A DNA stretch of 18,703 nucleotides from Candidatus Methanophaga sp. GoMg3.2 (GTDB lineage: Archaea; Halobacteriota; Syntropharchaeia; Alkanophagales; Methanospirareceae), in assembly GCA_013180565.1 (NCBI GenBank), contig QBUN01000409.1, forward strand, positions 1 to 18,703, in the 5' to 3' direction. The notes beneath the pieces were generated by a model. It saw only the letters and a program-made list of their open reading frames with translations, ran no database searches and was not told the DNA's origin. The translations under genes and the position numbers were made by a program. Positions 8,739 to 15,387 of this stretch are shown here, piece by piece (positions within the stretch are counted from its first letter, which is position 1; every line of letters begins with the position of its first letter).

Positions 8739-9110
8739 ATCACATCACCGCCTACTATATCCCCTTGACAATAATACCTTTCCATTACATTACAATTATG
8801 GGTAATTCGTTCTTTATAAAGTTTATCTATTCCTTCTGGTAGAAAAATAGATTACCATCCTATCCCTGTTAAAGGTCCTAAACTGGCATTTGGTAGGTGT
8901 TAGGTTATATTTACCAGTTATCCCCTCCATAATTTATACTATCTACCTCCATATTCTCAGCATCATGTAAGCTATGAAGGTCATAGGTGTTTTTTGTGTA
9001 TTGGTTATCATGTTTATCTTTGCCTGGAGCCATATATGAAAGCGGTTTTTCTGTATTTCCTGAAAAACCCCGTCCAAAAAAGGGTAGAGCAAAAAAATAA
9101 AAATGGAAGG
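8739..9110. other. Intergenic region without supported gene
   Basis: This separates two minus-strand genes. It holds a TATA-like CTTTATAAAG at about 8813-8822, some 75 nt before the restriction-like gene. An inverted repeat of 8-bp arms (GGTTTTTC/GAAAAACC at 9044-9051 and 9062-9069) and T-rich runs on the minus strand (about 9085-9105) sit after the 9111-10247 gene and could end its transcription. The 76-codon minus-strand frame here has no recognisable features, so I do not call it a gene. Confidence 0.5.
9044..9069 (-). terminator. Possible terminator of the 9111-10247 gene
   Basis: A perfect 8-bp stem with a 10-nt loop lies about 45 nt beyond the stop codon, with T-rich tracts on the minus strand between them. 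Archaeal termination relies mainly on T-runs, so the T tracts may matter more than the hairpin. Confidence 0.3.
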
Positions 9111-10247
9111 TTAGTAGTAATCTTCCACTATAATTTCCCAATATTCGAGGGCGGTCGTGTCTATATCTAAGTAATACGAGCCAGGGCCTTTATATATGCA
9201 ATAGGTATCCGCACCGTTCCCTGAGAAGCCATCCACCCATGTATAGAAGCTCAAGTCCTCCTTATATACAATGACTGAAATAGAGCTGTCGTCTTCATGC
9301 CCGACCGTTTGCCATACCATGCACCATATATCGCCTTTTATGCTAAATGTGGGTGTTTCTTTGTCGGATCTGTCTCGGAAAGTGGTCACTGAATGCCATG
9401 TCTTTGTTTCTGGTGTTGGCGTTGGTGTTACTGATGGTGTTGGTGTTGGACCCACTATCTCCACGCCTATTTCTACTGTGTCTATTAGCCTTCGTGTTGG
9501 TGTTGTCCAAAAGTTACACCCCGTAATCTCATTTGCTATGGTGTTCCACCCTATTGCATAATAATATACAGCGCGACCATTATCTTCTGTAGCAAGAGCA
9601 GCCGGAAGTCTTGATGGTTTTGGTGATAACGTGTCATAGATGCTATCTGCAGCTACTGTCCAATTGATAGCTAAGTTATAGACATACAACCCGTGATCTT
9701 CTGTCAAATTGGTTACTCCGATTGAATTGATCCACCCACATATTGTTTGGATCTCCCAATTAGGGTTGTCCATTGCCCACAGCATTACTTCGTCCGTTAT
9801 GTCCGCTTTCGTATACCCCGCTGGTAATGGCGCTAACGTGTTTGCCATCTCAGCATCACTTAGCCTCCGCCAGCCATCACTCGTTACTCTCGTACCATCT
9901 CCGTAGTTCGCTACTACCCACGCCTTTAATGCTTCCGGCACCGTTATCTTTTCTATTCCTACTATATCACCTGTTGCCACAGTGACATATACATCCAGCA
10001 ACCTGTTTGAAGAGAACCATTGGACCATCCAGGTATTCTCCCCCTTGTAGCCTTTGAAATTATAGACTTGAACAGTTGTCATGTTTGTTGCATTCAAGAA
10101 ATCAGTAACGGTTGTATTTTCTAATGATATGTCAATTGCATTGCATGGTGTTACCTTATATCCCTCTTCGTTACTAACTGCACTTACTGTAATAAGAGCG
10201 GTTATCACTGCGATGATAGCTAAAATTGCTACGATTTGTCTTTTCAT
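9111..10247 (-). CDS. Secreted modular protein: PepSY-like domain, extra central domain, Thr-Pro linker, beta domain
   Basis: A 378-residue exported protein. The signal peptide and PepSY-like domain (1-100) are nearly identical to those of the 4793-5452 paralogue. Residues 101-265 are an inserted segment absent from that paralogue, rich in Trp and Tyr (ALKAWVVANYGDGTRVT, WRRLSDAEMANTL, GWNTIANEITGCNFW). I do not recognise it. A PTPTPSVTPTPTP linker (about 267-280) and a C-terminal domain (281-378; FSIKGDIW, SYYLDID, ending IIVEDYY) follow. The C-terminal domain diverges between the paralogues more than the N-terminal domain does. The start is the ATG at 10247. GGAGGTGAT at 10258-10266 precedes it by 10 nt and contains the alternative GTG at 10262. 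Likely a surface or extracellular protein; function unknown. Confidence 0.8.
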   Translation of the reverse strand: MKRQIVAILAIIAVITALITVSAVSNEEGYKVTPCNAIDISLENTTVTDFLNATNMTTVQVYNFKGYKGENTWMVQWFSSNRLLDVYVTVATGDIVGIEKITVPEALKAWVVANYGDGTRVTSDGWRRLSDAEMANTLAPLPAGYTKADITDEVMLWAMDNPNWEIQTICGWINSIGVTNLTEDHGLYVYNLAINWTVAADSIYDTLSPKPSRLPAALATEDNGRAVYYYAIGWNTIANEITGCNFWTTPTRRLIDTVEIGVEIVGPTPTPSVTPTPTPETKTWHSVTTFRDRSDKETPTFSIKGDIWCMVWQTVGHEDDSSISVIVYKEDLSFYTWVDGFSGNGADTYCIYKGPGSYYLDIDTTALEYWEIIVEDYY

Positions 10248-10257
10248 TTTTTCTTTT

Positions 10258-10306
10258 ATCACCTCCTATTGTCATACCTATTGGTAGGGTGTGGATAAAA
10301 GCTTTT
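10258..10306 (-). promoter_or_regulatory. Promoter and ribosome site of the 9111-10247 gene
   Basis: AAAAGCTTTT (10297-10306) with TATA half CTTTTATC is followed, on the minus strand, by Shine-Dalgarno GGAGGTGAT (10258-10266). The stretch from 10247 to about 10308 is almost identical to 5452-5513. Further upstream the two loci are unrelated. Confidence 0.6.
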
Positions 10307-10455
10307 TGGTATGTGTAAACTATTTACTGGGGGTTCCCTTAGTCCTCTCTCTTTTGCTCAGTCAGGTCAAAAAACTTAATCGTTATCGGTTCGATGTGGT
10401 CGGTCTTCTTCTCATCCCGCGTATTCCAACATTATCGCGGGAATAATATTGTCCT

Positions 10456-12201
10456 TTAAGCTACCACAATGTTTCCTATCTCCATGAAGTCGTCACTGTC
10501 CGTGGCATAAATCATATCGCTTATTATCGCCGCAATTTGCTCTTGTGTCCTGCTTGAGACGTCTATTACACAGGGTTCCGGACCTTCTCCGTCCAGATCT
10601 AAGATGTTGTCAATATAGCGATACTCAGAATCGCCGTAAGCTTTGTCTCTTCCTGGGTTGAGCACGATTAGCGTGTAATTACCATAGTCTGCATCGCTAT
10701 CGACTTTTATCTTTTTGTAATAGTTGTAGTCCGTGGAATCACAAAATGTAGGAACTGTATATATTGTAGTACCATACAAACCGTCCATCCCTGTACCAGT
10801 CCCTCCTTCTGGAGATATTAGCACTATCTCAACGTAGTCTGATGATGCGTTACCAAAAACCTCAAAACTATCGCCAGGAGTGACTGTCGTATTTGTGATT
10901 GTCGCATCTAAATGTGTTTTTAGCACTACTATCGCAGCCGATCCGTCTGCACTTCGTGTGGGAGGCTCTTTACCAGGTCTTTTAGTGCAATCTATCCATG
11001 CCTTTAGCATTACGGGTCCGGGTACGGTCATACCGACGTCAGTTGTTATTACCTCTTTGCTGAACGTGCCGTCAGCTTCTATCACAAGATTATGCAGCCT
11101 GGCATACAGAACGTCATCTATAAATACATCAACATAGGTGCCCGTATTAGCTATCCCCTTTATATCCAGCTTCTCGCCGATTACTACTGCTGATGGCAAA
11201 TCAAACATCACTCCTTTCTCGGAAACTGTTATATCTACGGTGTCATAGTCGCCAGCACGTGGACCACTTTGAACGGTTACCTTTATTGTATAGGTGCCCG
11301 TATCGTTAAATTTAACTGCATACTTTCTGATACCGTCTGCATCAATTGTGTGGTTGAATTGGTTCGTAGTAGCCATTGGCGTGTCATCGATACCCGCTTT
11401 GAAAACCACATCAACGCTTAAAGGTGAAGCGGCAACATTTATTTCATCACCTGCTACACCGGTTACAATGAGTTTTATTGTGTCAAGTTCAACCGTAGAG
11501 GTCATATCAGCCTCAATTGCAATTTCTCCTTTTAGTACTACTAAAGGTCTTACAACGCTCTCGGCTTCCAATCCACATGCATTCACATCGTCTGTCTTTA
11601 CCTGAAAGGTATAAGCACCAATAGTCCATCCTGCGGTCTCGAGGTTGTTGTCGCCATACTCATTATTCAACTCCGCAACGGTTATGTCTGTAAATTTCTG
11701 ATCATTTACGTCGTCATATTTCATTTGCCCATCAGGACCTTTTATAACGAGATCAACTTGATCCTCAGGAAATAAGTTCATTCCACCGGTATCTATTGTA
11801 AGTTTTGTTCCCACAGCGAGAGACGCAACCTTCGTTGTCCCTACTTTGAGCTCCAATGGCATATCCGGCTCTTTGACTGAAAGCTGGGCTTGGTCGGCAG
11901 TATTATAGGCTACATAATATGCACCTGACTTTGGCCAATTTACGTTGTAAATGCGGTTATTAGCATCAGCCTGATACACGTTCTCTATATCACGACTTAC
12001 GAACCTGGCTATTGTCACTGTCCCGGAGAACCCCTGAAATTCCAAATTCTGTCCGACCAGCACTCTTTCTATCGTGTTTGGTTTGATAATGTTGAAGTTC
12101 TCTCTATCACTACTGGCACCTACCATCGGTACAGTCGCTGCAAGTACAGAAACAATCATAATCGCAGCCATTGAAATACCTATTATCGCTTTGCCTTTCA
12201 T
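10456..12201 (-). CDS. Large secreted S-layer-like protein (DUF3821-like pattern)
   Basis: A 581-residue acidic exported protein. The signal peptide (about 1-29; MKGKAIIGISMAAIMIVSVLAA) is followed by NIIKPNTIERVLVGQNLEFQG, which recalls the start of DUF3821 S-layer-like proteins. A series of Ig-like beta domains follows, each with TGTYTIKVTV- or YGNYTLIVL-type strands. The end (QEQIAAIISDMIYATDSDDFMEI) has no membrane anchor or arginine tail, unlike many archaeal surface proteins. It may be held by self-assembly or be cut short. The start is uncertain. ATG 12201 begins the signal peptide but is 21 nt from GGAGATGAT (12223-12231). GTG 12240 lies about at the predicted transcription start. Protein size and composition suggest a major envelope component. 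Confidence 0.75.
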   Translation of the reverse strand: MKGKAIIGISMAAIMIVSVLAATVPMVGASSDRENFNIIKPNTIERVLVGQNLEFQGFSGTVTIARFVSRDIENVYQADANNRIYNVNWPKSGAYYVAYNTADQAQLSVKEPDMPLELKVGTTKVASLAVGTKLTIDTGGMNLFPEDQVDLVIKGPDGQMKYDDVNDQKFTDITVAELNNEYGDNNLETAGWTIGAYTFQVKTDDVNACGLEAESVVRPLVVLKGEIAIEADMTSTVELDTIKLIVTGVAGDEINVAASPLSVDVVFKAGIDDTPMATTNQFNHTIDADGIRKYAVKFNDTGTYTIKVTVQSGPRAGDYDTVDITVSEKGVMFDLPSAVVIGEKLDIKGIANTGTYVDVFIDDVLYARLHNLVIEADGTFSKEVITTDVGMTVPGPVMLKAWIDCTKRPGKEPPTRSADGSAAIVVLKTHLDATITNTTVTPGDSFEVFGNASSDYVEIVLISPEGGTGTGMDGLYGTTIYTVPTFCDSTDYNYYKKIKVDSDADYGNYTLIVLNPGRDKAYGDSEYRYIDNILDLDGEGPEPCVIDVSSRTQEQIAAIISDMIYATDSDDFMEIGNIVVA

Positions 12202-12222
12202 CTTTGTTTTTATTTTTTCTTT

Positions 12223-12271
12223 ATCATCTCCTTTTACCACGACTATTAGCTGGGCTGGTATAAAAGCTTTT
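12223..12271 (-). promoter_or_regulatory. Promoter and ribosome site of the S-layer-like gene
   Basis: AAAAGCTTTT (12262-12271) leads into CTTTTATA on the minus strand, and GGAGATGAT occupies 12223-12231. This is the same element that precedes the two PepSY-like paralogues. The predicted transcription start falls near 12238, which argues against translation from the GTG at 12240. Confidence 0.6.
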
Positions 12272-12695
12272 TGGTATATCTACGTTTCTTATCTAATTGC
12301 GACACACCACACATCATAAAAATCATGTTATTCCCTTCCCTATTTCACTACATTAGAAGCCACCTATGAGGGTGCCATATTTTATAGTTTCTGGTATCTC
12401 ATCGGTTGAATATTGAATAGATCACAGTGCCTCACCTAGCCCTTGCTGCTCCCAAATATTTTTCAGCCACACTTCTGCAAACATTGTCATATCTGCCTGC
12501 TCCGTCTCGTCAATGCTTACCGCTTTCCCGTCCTCTATCAGCACACCAACACTATGACTATTTACTGCATCCTGCCATATCTCCACCGGATAATATCCGC
12601 CGTCTTCCGCCTTTATGAATAGCATTTCCGGGTCTCGCATAAGGTCGCCGTGTTGTTCGTAATAGTGTGCAAGTGAGAATATATGACCTAAATTG
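12262..12695. repeat. Duplicated segment, copy 2 (partner 5502-5934)
   Basis: Aligned with 5502-5934 in the same orientation. It covers the promoter element of the S-layer-like gene, the spacer (shared stretches such as TACGTTTCTTATCTA and ATCGGTTGAATATTGAATAG) and the 3' part of the DUF6908 gene. This copy is continuous with the intact gene, so it is probably the source. Confidence 0.75.
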
Positions 12696-12859
12696 CACTC
12701 GCCGATACATTCTACATGAAGCGCCATGAACGTTCCTTCTGTGTTGTCGATCTTCCTATGGTCACTTACTGACATGCCTTCTGTCAGTGTATCCATTACC
12801 GTTTCTGCCTGTGGCGATAATTTAAGCAGTATCCTAATGTCTTCTATGTTTGCGGTCAT
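12422..12859 (-). CDS. DUF6908 family protein
   Basis: A 145-residue cytosolic protein without signal peptide. The centre carries the DUF6908 pattern: FMALHVECIG, then IFSLAHYYEQHGDLMRDPEMLF, then GGYYPVEIWQDAV. The acidic C-terminal region is SIDETEQADMTMFAEVWLKNI. To my knowledge the family is of unknown function and often sits in mobile or accessory DNA. Its start overlaps the stop of the upstream small gene by four bases (ATGA, 12856-12859), so translation of the two is probably coupled. The 3' 60 percent has a truncated duplicate at 5661-5934. Family assignment is from memory of the pattern. Confidence 0.75.
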   Translation of the reverse strand: MTANIEDIRILLKLSPQAETVMDTLTEGMSVSDHRKIDNTEGTFMALHVECIGECNLGHIFSLAHYYEQHGDLMRDPEMLFIKAEDGGYYPVEIWQDAVNSHSVGVLIEDGKAVSIDETEQADMTMFAEVWLKNIWEQQGLGEAL

Positions 12860-13056
12860 CTCATCTGTTGGATATTATAGCGGGCCATATATCTTGCATC
12901 ATAGTCTGAAATAGCGCCCTGACCATTGCAAGCAAGGATGAAAGACGTGATAGCTTTGGACGTTGTTAATCCTTCTGTCTTGCACAACTGCTCAAATAGC
13001 GTTTTCTCATCTGTTCTGACTTTCGCTGAGATGGCGGTCATGTCTTCGCTTGGCAT
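12856..13056 (-). CDS. Small ribbon-helix-helix-like protein
   Basis: A 66-residue protein. The first 40 residues read ISAKVRTDEKTLFEQLCKTEGLTTSKAITSFIL: a beta-like strand, a helix, a short turn, then a second helix. That is the layout of ribbon-helix-helix DNA-binding proteins and antitoxins, such as the plasmid-borne type with V-R---E------C---GLT-S-AI. It overlaps the DUF6908 gene by ATGA, so the two form an operon. A role in autoregulation is plausible. The ATG at 13056 has no strong ribosome site, and the upstream element at 13090-13102 suggests a short leader. Confidence 0.65.
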   Translation of the reverse strand: MPSEDMTAISAKVRTDEKTLFEQLCKTEGLTTSKAITSFILACNGQGAISDYDARYMARYNIQQMR

Positions 13057-13089
13057 TTGTTATCACTGGTTAAAATTTGGTTTATCCCA

Positions 13090-13102
13090 TTAAAAAGCTT
13101 TT
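13090..13102 (-). promoter_or_regulatory. AAAAGCTTTT element before the RHH-like gene
   Basis: AAAAGCTTTT (13093-13102) continues as CTTTTTAA on the minus strand, about 37 nt before the ATG at 13056. It is the fourth occurrence in the window of this palindrome directly upstream of a minus-strand gene. It probably acts as BRE/TATA, though an operator role is also possible. Confidence 0.4.
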
Positions 13103-13297
13103 ATTGTCTGTCCTTTTTCTTTTCGTTATGCTTACGAAAACATAAACTTTAGCCTGTTTTTCTATCTACCACCATAAATTCACATAGCGGGTATTAGCCG
13201 ATACAGGTAAACAGCACATGAGGGAATTTAACCCTCTTGCTGATTAGGCTACGAGGCATCCGATTGAGCAGATAATACACATGCTTGCTCATTTACT

Positions 13298-13866
13298 TTA
13301 GGACGTGATTGTTTGAACATCATCAATTATCACCCATCCAGAACCATACACATCACCCTGTTCTGGGCGATTCTCAATGATAAATAGTATTTTACGCACT
13401 TTCTGTAAATCATCTAATTCACTCTCACCGTACCAGCGTTTAAATAGAAGAAATGGTACTTTAACAGGTACCCAATTATCTGTGGCCGTTGCTCTGCCTG
13501 AACTAACAAATTGTGTTGTATCTTCATATTCCAGTTCAATTGTAAGCGTATTAGGCCCACCACTAGCTTTATAAAAAAAATAATATTCCCTCTTTTTCAA
13601 ATAATCTCTCTGGATTAATTTCCTTATAAATGGATACAGAACCATTCTTTTTCAAATCGTAGGAAATTTCAATGGCATTACCAGTCCTCCCAACTATTGA
13701 TTTAATAATTATTGAAGATTTGTTATCTTCTCTGTATGTTTTCCAGCCCCAAGTATTATTCATTCTATCAATGATACAAGGTGTTGGAGTTGGTGGAGTA
13801 GTTGTTGCAGGCGTGGGAGTAGGCGTTATTGATAGTGTAGGTGTGAGGGGAGATAAATAGGCTCCC
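13298..13866 (-). pseudogene. Fragment of a surface protein: Thr-Pro linker plus CBM-like beta-sandwich domain, frameshifted
   Basis: On the minus strand a Thr-Pro linker (LTPTLSITPTPTPATTTPPTP, about 13860-13785) leads into a domain resembling CBM11-type carbohydrate-binding modules: WGWKTYREDNKSS, then TGNAIEISYDLKKNGSVSIYKEI. The frame breaks in an A8 run (13573-13580). The next frame continues YYFFYKASGGPNTLTIELEYED and ends GDVYGSGWVIIDDVQTITS, which completes the domain. Removing one base restores a single domain. No start codon, signal peptide or N-terminal domain precedes the linker. The reading frame simply runs back into hairpin DNA. This is therefore a 5'-deleted relic, with the homopolymer shift as a second lesion or a sequencing error. 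Confidence 0.7.
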
Positions 13867-13901
13867 CTGCAAAATTGATCCCTACAACAAAAGTCACTAT
13901 A

Positions 13902-13921
13902 CCCCGTTTTGAAAAACGGGG
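13902..13921 (-). terminator. Strong hairpin after the toxin-like operon
   Basis: CCCCGTTTT and AAAACGGGG form a perfect 9-bp stem around a 2-nt loop, 15 nt past the stop of the 13936-14217 gene. It may terminate the operon. Together with the adjacent TATAGTGAC it might instead be a remnant of a transposon end, since IS200/IS605-type elements carry such subterminal hairpins. I cannot decide between these from sequence alone. Confidence 0.45.
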
Positions 13922-13935
13922 CATCATATTATCAC

Positions 13936-14217
13936 TTATATGATTGATTTGCTCTCTAACATTTTTATATATTGCTCTAGAGATTTCGTACATTCGATAA
14001 AATCTTCTAGTTCTTCTTTGTTATCAAATTTTAATTGTTTACGGATAGCAGAGAGTAAACTATCATTGTATTCTTTTCTACCATGACTCAATTTTGTATG
14101 GATTTGAGTTTTCTTTCCGTCAATGTAAAGAAAATAAAAGATATGTTTCTTTTTTTCATTTTTTACAAATCCCTTATTTATTAGCGCGGAATCTATTTTT
14201 CTCGTCTTAATTGGCAT
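13936..14217 (-). CDS. HicA-like toxin candidate
   Basis: A 93-residue basic protein. The core reads GFVKNEKKKHIFYFLYIDGKKTQIHTKLSHGRKEYNDSLL. This resembles HicA-type mRNA interferases, which fold as a small double-stranded-RNA-binding-like domain with one catalytic histidine. The conserved candidate is His in KLSHG (about residue 45). The C-terminal part (AIRKQLKF, FIECTKSLEQYIKMLESKSII) matches an extended archaeal/bacterial variant I remember from similar pairs. It starts 6 nt after the upstream HicB-like gene, so the two are co-transcribed. HicA family membership and toxin activity are inference. Confidence 0.6.
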   Translation of the reverse strand: MPIKTRKIDSALINKGFVKNEKKKHIFYFLYIDGKKTQIHTKLSHGRKEYNDSLLSAIRKQLKFDNKEELEDFIECTKSLEQYIKMLESKSII

Positions 14218-14223
14218 CGTGTG

Positions 14224-14835
14224 TTATGTTTCATCAACTATCAAGGTCAAAAGTTTTCGTTTTATTATTTGTGCGGATTTTATTAATTTTTCATCATCCT
14301 CTCTTCCAATTATTTCATATAAGACATCAAGTTCTTCTTGAAAATCTTCTTTACATTCCTCTAGTGTAGGGGCAGATACTATTATGTCCAACAGTTCATA
14401 ATGGAGAATATATCTTTGATTCGATAATTTTGGTTTTATCTCTATAGGAGTTCTTAATTTTATTTCTTTATCTTCATAATAGATTTTATTAAAGTTCATG
14501 ATTTCTTCACTTTGAGATACCATAGAAGGAGTATAATTACTTCGATAGTTTATTAAACCTGGTATTATAAATTGTGAAAAGGCTCCAATTTCTTCCATAG
14601 ATGATTTACTTCTTTTAATTCTAATAGCGTAACTGTCCATTCCCCTTTCCTTCCAATATATCTCGCTAACTTTTTTTATTCTTTCTACATGTAGCATGCT
14701 TGTTATAGTAGTAGCGTTCATTGCTTCTACCCACCCACTTCTTTCCGTATTTTCAGCGGTAATCAATTCATACTTTTCTCTTTCTCCAGTACTATGACCA
14801 GTAAATCCACCAACAGGGTTATTATTAGTATCCAT
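14224..14835 (-). CDS. HicB-like antitoxin candidate
   Basis: A 203-residue protein. The C-terminal third (YILHYELLDIIVSAPTLEECKEDFQEELDVLYEII, then EDDEKLIKSAQIIKRKLLTLI) has the strand-strand-helix layout of a HicB-type partial RNase H fold, including the acidic helix after APTLEEC. The N-terminal 120 residues are extra and not recognised. They contain LTPPIEI-like LRTPIEIKPKL just before the domain. No DNA-binding domain is obvious. It lies between the DUF3467 gene (22-nt gap) and the HicA-like gene (6-nt gap). This fits an antitoxin-before-toxin order, with an unusually long antitoxin. Confidence 0.55.
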   Translation of the reverse strand: MDTNNNPVGGFTGHSTGEREKYELITAENTERSGWVEAMNATTITSMLHVERIKKVSEIYWKERGMDSYAIRIKRSKSSMEEIGAFSQFIIPGLINYRSNYTPSMVSQSEEIMNFNKIYYEDKEIKLRTPIEIKPKLSNQRYILHYELLDIIVSAPTLEECKEDFQEELDVLYEIIGREDDEKLIKSAQIIKRKLLTLIVDET

Positions 14836-14857
14836 TCCGTTTTCTTCCGTTCTTCTT

Positions 14858-15145
14858 TCATTCTTTCATTCTTTCTAGTTCTTCATTAAGAAGTTTCACT
14901 ATCGCCTCAAAATGTTCAGGTGATACCCTAATTCTAGTATGATGTTCGATATAAGGGTCTATAGATTCTAGTCCCTTTTCTCCCCCTTTCTTTCCCTCCT
15001 CTTCTAAAGCACCAAAATCGAGAATGACAGACCTACCACCAACAATCACAGTCGTAACTTCAGAAAACTTATCCCTGTAGTCATTCCCTTTCTTCCAATC
15101 CAGTTCAGCAGCGGAGATTACTCTTTCTTCTTTTTCCTCACTCAT
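14858..15145 (-). CDS. DUF3467 family protein
   Basis: A 95-residue acidic protein with the DUF3467 layout: an N-terminal strand region (YRDKFSEVTTVIVGGRSVILDFGAL), an acidic loop, and the signature HHTRIRVSPEHFEAIVKLLNEELERMKE at the end. The function of the family is unknown to me. It is the first gene of a three-gene minus-strand operon with the HicB-like and HicA-like genes. A TATA-like GCTTTAATA (15178-15170) lies about 28 nt before the ATG, suggesting a leaderless transcript. Its stop lies inside an 8-bp tandem repeat (14858-14874). Confidence 0.7.
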   Translation of the reverse strand: MSEEKEERVISAAELDWKKGNDYRDKFSEVTTVIVGGRSVILDFGALEEEGKKGGEKGLESIDPYIEHHTRIRVSPEHFEAIVKLLNEELERMKE

Positions 15146-15217
15146 GTATAATCTTTATTAACTTCGCAGTATTAAAGCCTTTCTATTTTTGCCGATATAT
15201 ATGGAAGTCACTTACCC

Positions 15218-15230
15218 CGTACTTAGTACG
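15218..15230. promoter_or_regulatory. 13-bp palindrome upstream of the DUF3467 operon
   Basis: CGTACTTAGTACG is a perfect inverted repeat (6-bp arms, one central base), about 73 nt before the DUF3467 start and 40 nt upstream of its TATA-like element. It could be an operator for an autoregulated toxin-antitoxin-type operon. This rests on symmetry and position only. Confidence 0.3.
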
Positions 15231-15258
15231 AAGCCTTGAGTTAATATAAAGTTTGCTT

Positions 15259-15369
15259 TAGAGGCTGTCCCACAATTCAAAATTGGACGAAAAGGAAAGG
15301 CGTATAGTGCGCTAAATCCAAAAAGAAGGGGGATTTTTGACGTTAAAATCAATTGTGAGACAATCTCTA
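15259..15369. mobile_element. MITE-like insertion-sequence remnant
   Basis: The two ends are imperfect inverted repeats of about 20 bp. TAGAGGCTGTCCCACAATTC (15259-15278) pairs with CAATTGTGAGACAATCTCTA (15350-15369) at 16 of 20 positions. GAGGCTGTC-type termini are common on bacterial and archaeal insertion sequences. The interior of about 70 bp has no transposase. No clear target-site duplication is visible. Its right end brings the CTATAAAG that serves as the only TATA-like element of the downstream lamin-tail pseudogene. Confidence 0.5.
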
Positions 15370-15387
15370 TAAAGTATAGCCATCAAA

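Noticed and set aside
8911..9141. 76-codon minus-strand frame between the restriction-like gene and the secreted paralogue
   Set aside because: It overlaps the end of the 9111-10247 gene, lacks a ribosome site and recognisable sequence, and includes a hairpin region. It is probably non-coding.
13190..13270. Possible structured RNA or tRNA-like sequence (GAGGG/CCCTC hairpin at 13220-13236)
   Set aside because: Only a 5-bp stem is visible, with no cloverleaf, no T-loop sequence and no recognisable RNA family.
13672..13860. Plus-strand Gly/Val-rich frame (VGVGGVVVAGVGVGV)
   Set aside because: It is the antisense reading of the Thr-Pro linker repeat in the minus-strand surface-protein relic.
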